Origin: Podospora pseudocomata
Taxonomy: Eukaryota; Ascomycota; Sordariomycetes; Sordariales; Podosporaceae
Length of the DNA: 64,000 nt
Assembly (NCBI RefSeq): GCF_035222375.1
Contig: NW_026946363.1
Span: 2,294,001-2,358,000 of the forward strand
Direction: 5' to 3'
Part shown: piece after piece, positions 56,787 to 64,000 of the stretch
Layout of the letters: every line of letters starts with the position of its first letter
Numbering within the stretch: the stretch's first letter is position 1
Notes under the pieces: generated by a model
Told to the model about the DNA's origin: nothing
The model's input: only the letters and a program-made list of their open reading frames with translations
Databases searched by the model: none
Program-made: the position numbers and the translations under genes

Positions 56787-57266
56787 GAGTTTGGGAGAGA
56801 GGAGGAAGGGGAGGAATACGGGGTATGGCAGACGGGCAAGAACGGAGGAATACCCCTGGGGAATGTGTGGGTGGGGGGGAAACCTGTTCGTATTGTACTT
56901 GTATTATAGGAAACCACACCGGCGTTTAAGGGCAGCATGGTTGGAATCCGTAGAAGAGCGGTTTATACAGGATGTAACATAATGATAGGATTCTGAAGCG
57001 GGTAAAACATGGTTTCTTATCGAGTGATTTGCTTAATTCCAGTGAATACCGAAATTTCAATTTGATGTCCCAAAATGACGGAGAGCTCCATTTTTTTTTA
57101 AATCCGGTAACCCACACGCCACCTTCCTCACGTATCCGAATGGTGATCTGATGTTCACTTTGAGCATTTCCACCATTGCCGACCACGCCCGCCGATATCT
57201 CTCTTGAAAGCTTGCTTCGTCAGGACGCCTGGCATGTGAGATGCAGTCGTCGAGTAACTCATCATC
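56787..57266. other. Intergenic region between NAB2 and HEM14
   Basis: 0.48 kb in tandem orientation: NAB2 3' UTR (AT-richer from 56930) and the HEM14 promoter. No gene seen. Confidence 0.55.
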
Positions 57267-59335
57267 ATGCTCGCCACTAGCCAGCGCTGCTTGGCGCGAA
57301 GCCAACGCTTGATCACATCCTCTCATCTCTCAAGCTCACTCTGCTCATCATCGCCACCGAGATACAGCCGCCTTTTGTCTACCACCTCGGTCAGGAGACA
57401 ATCGAACCATGGTGACGTCGATGGGTTGCCGACCATATTCGACAGGCCGCCCGCGTCAGTTGCGGTTCTGGGAGGCGGGCTGACGGGTCTGGCGACTGCG
57501 TTTTGGTTGGCGTGGTGGCATCCGCAGATGAAGATCACGATATACGAGGCGAGCAACCGGCTTGGTGGGTGGATCGATTCGGAGGAGGTCAAGGTGAAGG
57601 GGCTGACTGGGGAGAAGGGGAGTGTGTGGTTTCAGAGGGGGGCGAGGATGGTCAACCCGCAGCATTCGAAGGGGCCGTTGTATCGGTACGATGATTTGGC
57701 GTTTTATCTCCTGGTGCGTAAGAATATCTTTGAGTGGAAGTTGTTTGGGTGGGGATGGGATGGGAAACTGATGATGGAGTGAGTGTGTTGTAGGTTACCC
57801 AACTGGGGTTATCTGAGCAGCTCCAGAACGCGCCTGAGACGGAGGTTATGGGAAAGTATATTTACTACCCTGACCATTTGGTTCAGCTCCCGGACAAGTC
57901 CATGACCCTGCTGGAAGTATGGCAGACTTTGAGAAAGGAACCGCTTTTCGAGGGGTTGTTTCCGTCGCTCTGGAGCTTTGGGAAGACGAGGTTACGGCAA
58001 CTTTTTACCAGCACTCTCAAGCCTCCTACACAGGATGCTCACTCCCAGAACGAACTCTCGGTGGGGGAACACTTTACGAAAATGTTTGGACGCCCCGACT
58101 TGGTCGAGAATGTCCTTTCGGCGGTCATGCACGGCATCTATGGTGGTGACGTCTGGAAGCTGAGCGTGCAGAGGACGCCGTTTTGGGATGTCCTCAAGGA
58201 CGGGAGATACCCCCGGTTACCTCCAGCGTACACCTGGCTCGATACCCCAGATGCCGAGCTGCTGAACTGGGTACGGGGAGATGCATGCAGGGAACTGGCC
58301 GAGGACCATCTCACCACTTCGGCGCATTGGTTCCCTTCTGGCCTCAACGAGCTGACGGACGCGCTGGTGGAGTTTTTGAAGAAGCGGGGAAATGTCACGA
58401 TTAGGTTGGGCCATCGGGTTACGTCCATGACATATGCCGCCAAGGCGGACCGTGTCGCTATCAGGACGTCCAAACAGCCGACCCCGATCACGTACGAAAA
58501 GGTCATCTCGACGCTCTACGCCAAAACACTCGCGGATATCTGCTCCCCTGGCACCCTCCCCTCGTTGGAGAAATCAACCGCGACTACCATCCGGGTGGTG
58601 AACCTGTGGTATCCAGAACCAGGCCTCAACCACCCACACAAGGGCTTTGGATATCTCATCCCGCAATCTGTCCCGTTTCAAGAAAACAGACATTTCATCC
58701 TGGGGGTGATGTTCGACTCGGACAGGGAATGGGTTCCGAACCCCCACCGGCCGGGGCAGTACATCAACCGAGGCAAGGACACGATCAGGGGAACGAAACT
58801 TACCGTCATGATGGGGGGCCACTACTGGGACCACCTCCCCCCGCATGAAATCCCCGACGAGCAAACTGCCATTAGATACGCGAAGAAAGCTGTGGCGAGA
58901 CACCTCGGCTTTTCGAGAGCGACGAATGACACTGCTGTTGTCAGCACGAAGCTCTGTAAGGATTGCATCCCTCAGCAGCTTGTCGGTCACCGGGAGCGGA
59001 TGAAGGCTGCGCATGAGGAGTTGCTGGCGGCGTTTAGGGGACGGGTTGCTGTCGCTGGGGGGTCATATCAGGTGCCGGGGGTGCTGCCGTCTATTAGGGC
59101 GGCGCTGGATATTGCTAGGCAGATTAGGGGGAGCTTTCACTGGCAGGATGCGACTAGGGCGGTGGAGATAAAGTCAATTACGGTGGGGGATACGGGGTTG
59201 TGGAGGTTTGCGGCGCCGGTGAGGTCGATGGTTAGGGTTGATAAATCGGGGTTTACGGCGTTGAGGGGGCATGATAGGAGGCTGGCGATTATAAGGAGGA
59301 AGCGTGCGGAGTCTGAGATGGAGAGGGAGGAGTGA
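57267..59335 (+). CDS. HEM14: Protoporphyrinogen oxidase, mitochondrial
   Basis: FAD enzyme of the inner mitochondrial membrane that oxidises protoporphyrinogen IX to protoporphyrin IX, the penultimate haem step. Exons 57267-57713 and 57794-59335 give 662 residues, somewhat longer than yeast Hem14. The presequence is Ser/Arg-rich (MLATSQRCLARSQRLITSSH). FAD motif VAVLGGGLTGLATAFWLAWW, then YEASNRLGGWIDSE and FQRGARMVNP. The second exon has SVGEHFTKMFGRPDLVENVL and GIYGGDVWKLSVQRTPF. The closing FAD block is RVAVAGGSYQVPGVLPSIRA. After it comes an extra ~80-residue basic tail with no clear counterpart in yeast Hem14. Haem made here would serve, among others, the P450 in this window, but there is no sign of co-regulation. 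Confidence 0.95.
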
Positions 59336-59639
59336 GTGAGTAGGGTGGGTGGTGGTGGTTTCAAAAGAGGAGGGTGGAAAATTAGGTGGGGAGCGAGCGA
59401 GGCGCGTGGGAGATAGATAAGGGGGGGTTTGGAAAAATGGGAATGTGTATTGATAGGTTATGGGATAAATATATATAGATTTTGTTAATTTCTTTTGCTC
59501 TTGGGATGGTTGTTGGGAAGGTGTCTTGATATGAACAAGGAGGTTGGTTGTGTCAAGATGGGAGAAAAACAAGAGGGAACCATTACGGTGTCCCCTGTTT
59601 ATGTTACCAGCGCCCCCCTCCCTATCTACCGATTTACTT

Positions 59640-59815
59640 ACCCTTCTTATAATATAGTAAAAGGCCTTAAAAAGATAATTCAAAGGCCTTTGAATTATCT
59701 TGTAAAGCCTCTTAACTATCTTGTAAAGCCTCTCAACTATCTTTTAAGGCTTATTACATATACCTTAACACTTAATAACTATCCTTTAAAATACAATTAA
59801 ATCCTATATTAACGG
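59640..59815. repeat. AT-rich island with tandem 21-nt repeats and palindrome (possible RIP or transposon relic)
   Basis: Composition drops abruptly to very AT-rich between GC-balanced flanks. It contains three diverged 21-nt tandem units (59693-59713, 59714-59734, 59735-59755; consensus AACTATCTTGTAAAGCCTCT) and repeated AAGGCCTT words. C-to-T/G-to-A style AT enrichment fits old RIP-mutated repeat debris in Pezizomycotina, but no coding remnant or terminal repeat is seen, so the origin is unknown. Confidence 0.7.
59672..59701. repeat. Perfect 30-bp palindrome
   Basis: Half-site AAGATAATTCAAAGG is followed directly by its exact reverse complement, centred on GGCC. There is no spacer, so it can form a cruciform or hairpin. 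It lies at the left part of the AT-rich island. Confidence 0.95.
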
Positions 59816-60583
59816 TTGAGGGGGAAGGCGGAGGGGGCATTGGTTAGATAAACAGGGGCCTCCGTAAAGGTTCTCCCAAAAACAAAGAGAAAAAGGAGCA
59901 AAAGGTGAAGATCACTTAAATTACACATGTGTCAATACCCATCACAGCTCAAGCAAAATACCTCCCAGAACTAAATTTCAATCATGGGGGAAAAAATTAC
60001 CAAGAGACAGACGAGCGTCGAGAAAAAAAAAATACTTTTCTTTTGCCCTCATCTTCACACTCACAACCACACAAACACCGATAAATCTCACATCGCTCAT
60101 CATCACATAACAACCACACCCATCCCACAGGCATGTATAAAATAAAATCTCCCATAAAAACTCCGCTTTGGTATCATGTTCTAATTTTACCAAACATCAT
60201 CATCAAACAACATCAACCCTCGCCAATGACCAAACTCATGTTATGAATCTCCTTTATTCATCTTCTCTCTTGATCGCCCCCAATGGCGATGCCATGCCAT
60301 GCCACACGTTTGCAATGAATGCATATACCTTCCCTCCAAAACTTTCTTCGGGGGTGTCAAAAAAAAAAAAAAAAGTCTTTATAAACACAAAACCAGAACA
60401 TGCCACCACCCTCAAAAGCATAAAAAGATGTTTGTTCCCGCGGTTTATTCATCTCCGCTTTTTTGCTATGCCCCCCACCCCCAAACCCCCTTAACAGCAA
60501 CGTACTTGCTTTTTTGCTATTTATCGCTGATGCCAGTTATTTCAAGTCCTAACCCCATCCCAACCTCCCCCGCGTGCCAACAT

Positions 60584-63500
60584 CTAATCCAACACGAGCG
60601 CATTGGCCATGCTACTCCCATAACCACCCTGCTGATTATTTCCCCCTTGCCTCCCTTGCTGACCCTGCCCCGACGCTCCCCGGTTCATCATATTCGCCTG
60701 TGGAATCACCGGTTGCGGAGGAGGAGGACCACCAGTCATATTCGCCGCCGGCTGCATCTGCTGCTGCTGCCTCTGCTGCATCTGCTGCTGAAACCTCGCC
60801 GCCTGCGCCTGCTGGAACTGCTGCTGCGGTGTCGGTTGCGGAGGAGCGCCCTGATGGTGCGGCAGCTGTTGCTGAGGTCCCCCAACAGCAACACCCCTAA
60901 CAACCTCATCCACCAACCCAACAATCTCCTCCACCCCCCCCTCCAAGCTCGCCGCCGCCCCCGTCGTCAACCCCTTCCACCCGTTCCCCTTTTCGTTCCA
61001 AACCTTCTCCACCAGCACCTTCTGAAACTCGTCATTTTGTTCAGGTGGAGGTGGTTTGGAAGAAGAAGAATCCGGGGAATCAACCACCCTCGACAAACTC
61101 CACATCAACGTCCCCTGCCTCCTCCTCGGCTTCACTTCCACGTTCACCTTCCTCCCTTGCACCACCCACCGAATCGTCACCCAGTTCAGCCCCCTGTGCA
61201 GCACCGTGACCACCACGCCCGGTTGCTCTACACCGCCCAACCTTTCCAGCGCCCGATAGAGCGGTAGACTCAGCACCAGCCAAGACGGTAGATTCTCAAA
61301 GTCAGGCGAGTTGGCCATTTCCCTAATGTAGTCAATAACCGGGTAGTGGGGATTGCCCCTTTCGAGATCAACCTTCACCCCCCGTTCTTTTGTCAGGTCG
61401 AGGCGGACTCTCCACGGTCGATGTTGTTGTTGTCGGGTATTGTTCGGTGCTTGCTGTTCAGGACTTTCCGTCGGGACGCTATCAGTATAAGTAAACACCA
61501 CCTCCCTCAGCGTCACACTCTGGTGAACCACCGCCTTCCCAGCCCTCCCAATCGCCTCAACAAGCTCAATCAGTTTATCCAGCGCCTGGATCCGGGACGT
61601 AAGCAGCGTTATGACCGTCGCCCCCATCTCCCCCCTCAGCCTCAACGAAAACTGCCCGATATTCGGGTTATAGTTGACGTCATGGTCGACATTCCCCTTC
61701 AAAAACTGAAACCTTTTCCGGTTCGTCACTGTGAGTTTCGCCTCGGCGATTATCTTCATCGGGCTATCCGCCTGGACACCCTTGAAGACGATAGGGATGT
61801 ACTCCTGCGCCCAGCACAGCCCACGACCACCACCCTTGGGGCCTAGCATGTCTGACAACCGGACATACACCGTCGGCATCTTGATCTGCGCAGGAAGACT
61901 GTAGTTGACAGCCTCGCGAGTGGTGTGAGCCATGCGCTTACTATGGAGCTCACGGAGATCGGTGATTTGCGCAATCATGCCGGTCGCATAAAGGGTAAGG
62001 TTCTCAAAAAACTGATCCGAAAGGCGGAGCTGCTCGGTGGCCATGGGCATCTTGGTGTACATCTTGACCCGGGTGCCGGTTGCGCCTGGCCGTTGTTGTT
62101 GTTGGGGGTTAGGACTTTGATCATGTTAGTATAACGCTCGCACTGTCAGAGACGAACGGCCAGGAAAAACTCACATTTCAACCAACCACCACTGGTCCCC
62201 GCCAAGGCTCATGCTCATAAAAATGAACCATTGCGGGTTCCAGCCCACCTTCTTCATCCACACCGTCTGGAACGGCTCCCTCGTCGACGGAGAACCAGAG
62301 TAGACAATGGATTTCATCTCGTCCATACTGAGCGGCGACCCTCTCCACACCATCCACCGAATGCTCTTAGCCCTGCTCATCAAGGCAGTGGTCGTATAGT
62401 GGCAGCGCAACAGCTCCAACAGATTCGCACCCTCCTCGGCCGGGTTCGCAAACGTGTTCAGCCTCCTCTGTACGTCCGCCGCCATCGGTGACTGAGCCTG
62501 CAGGGTAAACGCCCCTGTGTAAAGATCCATGCCCACGGTAACATCCTTGTCATCGAGGACCTGCATCCTAAGTGTAAAGTCCCCGGGTGTCTTCCTGGAC
62601 CCGCACAGCGTAAGCCTCCCCTGCTTATGAGTAAACCGAGGCTTGCTCGCAAGCTTGTTGTACATGGACGACAGCATGTGCTCAATATGCCTCGAGATGA
62701 CAGCCTCCAAGAGACTATCCATGCTAATATTGTCCACGTCAAAGCTAATGTCAAAGTCCTTGACCTCGACACCGTCACGGAACCAACGAAGGGTGATGTA
62801 ACTCGGGTGTTTCGGGTCTGGCCTTCCATCCTCGCCTTTACTGCTGTTCACCCCGAGAATAATCCAACTCTTGTTGCCCTTGGAATGAGGACGGTTGGCC
62901 CAGTAGTGGACGGCCACAGCACGATTCAGCCGCTCGACTTGCAAGCAGTCAACCCACCTGCCCGCTCGCAATTGCCAAGCCTGACGGGTGAACTCCCCGA
63001 TTTTGGCGGTCAAGGTAAGGTCGTGAAGGTAGTTGTAAGCGCCCAGCAACCCATCGGTCCCCAAGGCGTTGTTTATTTTCGTTTCGGCAGCCAACCGGGC
63101 TTGCTCCGAGAGTGGCGGTGGTGTTGGTTGATAAGTCATTCTCAAATCAATGAACCAGAACTGCTTCTCAAAGTCATCGTCCCCAATCGTCAAGTCAACC
63201 TCGAATTCACCCGGGATAGAGAACGTGGCGACACCAGAGTCGATTTTGTAATCGGCAAATGGCGCTGGTATCCTTTCAAATTCTTCAAGGCTGAGTCTGG
63301 CGCTCAAGAGGGTGTTGACCTCCTCAATCCAGGCATCCGATTCCTCGGGTGTGATTTCCGGAAGTGGCAGATAGTCAAACTGCAGCAAGGTCATGTTAAC
63401 ATCGCCAGAATACGCTTCATCTCAACATAATAATACTTACGTCAGGCATCCAATGGATTTTCGGGCGGGCAAGAACCTCAAGCGCAGTCTTGAGATCTGG

Positions 63501-64000
63501 ACTCGGAATCTTGGCCCACAACATATCCTGCTTCGTCTTGATCATTTCCCAGATCATCACGCTAAACAACTCGAGCTTGCTCGCCAGATGAGTCCTGATG
63601 TCGATGAGCTTCCCAACCTGGTCCGCCTTTTTACTCCATTCCGTCAGAACCAGAGCTTTAACCCATCGTGTGTGCAGATCTTGTATGAAATTGAGAAGCA
63701 TCCTCTTCTTCTCTAAACTTTCCGGCGAAGTATCCTCCTGTGTGGTGGGGTGGTAGTTGCCGTTTCCATTGGACAGGTTCTGCGGTAATGGCATCGACTC
63801 AAGCCGTAAGATCTGGTCTTGAAGGGCCCCGTGCGAATATTGCGCCAGCCGTGAAAGCAGCATGTTGAGCGGTATTATCTCGGCCGTGATGTGCTGGAGC
63901 TCGTCCGGTAGTTCCTCCAGCTTCACCTGTGGCCCATTGCCAGCATACCCAGCCTCCATCTCCGAATCGCCAGCAACCCCCTTGCCCTTTTCCGAACGGT
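60584..64000 (-). CDS. MED14: Mediator complex subunit 14 (Rgr1), 5' end outside window
   Basis: Backbone subunit of Mediator that links head, middle and tail modules at RNA polymerase II promoters. Visible exons 64000-63441 (open to the edge), 63379-62175 and 62114-60584, about 1097 residues. The N-terminal Med14 domain reads ELPDELQHITAEIIPLNMLL, then FIQDLHTRWVKALVLTEWSK and LARPKIHWMPD. The splices join it to FDYLPLPEITPEESDAW, and WWLVEI to PNPQQQQRPGATGTRVKMYT. The upstream frame (EKGKGVAGDSE before the first visible Met) has no stop, so the start codon lies outside. The C-terminal ~130 residues are Gln/Pro-rich (QQQFQQAQAARFQQQMQQRQ), a typical disordered coactivator tail. Both introns are GT-AG (61 and 60 nt). 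Confidence 0.95.

Larger units (their letters stand above)
59336..60583. other. Convergent intergenic region HEM14/MED14 with AT-rich island
   Basis: 1.25 kb between two 3' ends; no gene. It includes the AT-rich island at 59640-59815 and A-rich runs at 60020-60032 and 60358-60375. Confidence 0.6.

Overview
The window is nuclear DNA from a filamentous ascomycete, most likely a sordariomycete and plausibly one of the Sordariales. The evidence is: many introns of 48-110 nt with GTRAGT donors and RCTRAC branch sites; about 2-3 kb per gene; short intergenic DNA rich in simple repeats; and fungus-specific proteins such as a Crh-type GH16 wall enzyme, a CYP52-like P450, and a histone demethylase that joins SWIRM, amine oxidase and HMG box. 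The species is an inference. I spliced 21 genes by hand. Two run off the edges: a FYVE/RING protein at the left and Mediator subunit 14 at the right.

Layout. 0-11 kb: FYVE-RING endosomal ubiquitin ligase (+), cytidine deaminase (-), LSD1-type demethylase (-), VPS33 (-), UBE2W-like E2 (-). 13-18 kb: CaM kinase I (+) and a fungal protein of unknown function (-). 20-31 kb: histidyl-tRNA synthetase in 11 exons (-), full-size ABCB transporter (+), atypical short-chain dehydrogenase (+). 31-43 kb: ATP synthase gamma (-) divergent from topoisomerase I (+), Crh-type transglycosylase (+), then two small multi-pass membrane proteins of unknown function that diverge from one 1.1 kb region. 44-54 kb: ARO8-like aminotransferase (-), P450 (-), GH20 hexosaminidase (-). 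55-64 kb: NAB2-like poly(A)-binding protein (+), protoporphyrinogen oxidase HEM14 (+), MED14 (-, partial).

Most of this is core cell biology: gene expression (LSD1, TOP1, NAB2, MED14, HisRS), mitochondria (ATP3, HEM14, the long HisRS form), endosomal traffic (FYVE-RING, VPS33) and the cell wall (GH16, GH20). I see no biosynthetic cluster backbone, CRISPR array, tRNA, rRNA or intact mobile element. The only transposon-like or RIP-like DNA is an AT-rich island of about 0.18 kb near 59.7 kb. I found no convincing new multi-gene system. The points worth a second look are mostly at the level of gene structure: three GC-AG introns, 11- and 12-nt exons in HisRS, sharp switches in wobble-base composition inside genes, a tower-less LSD1, a charged insert in one ABC nucleotide-binding domain, an SDR with an altered active site, and a perfect 30-bp palindrome.
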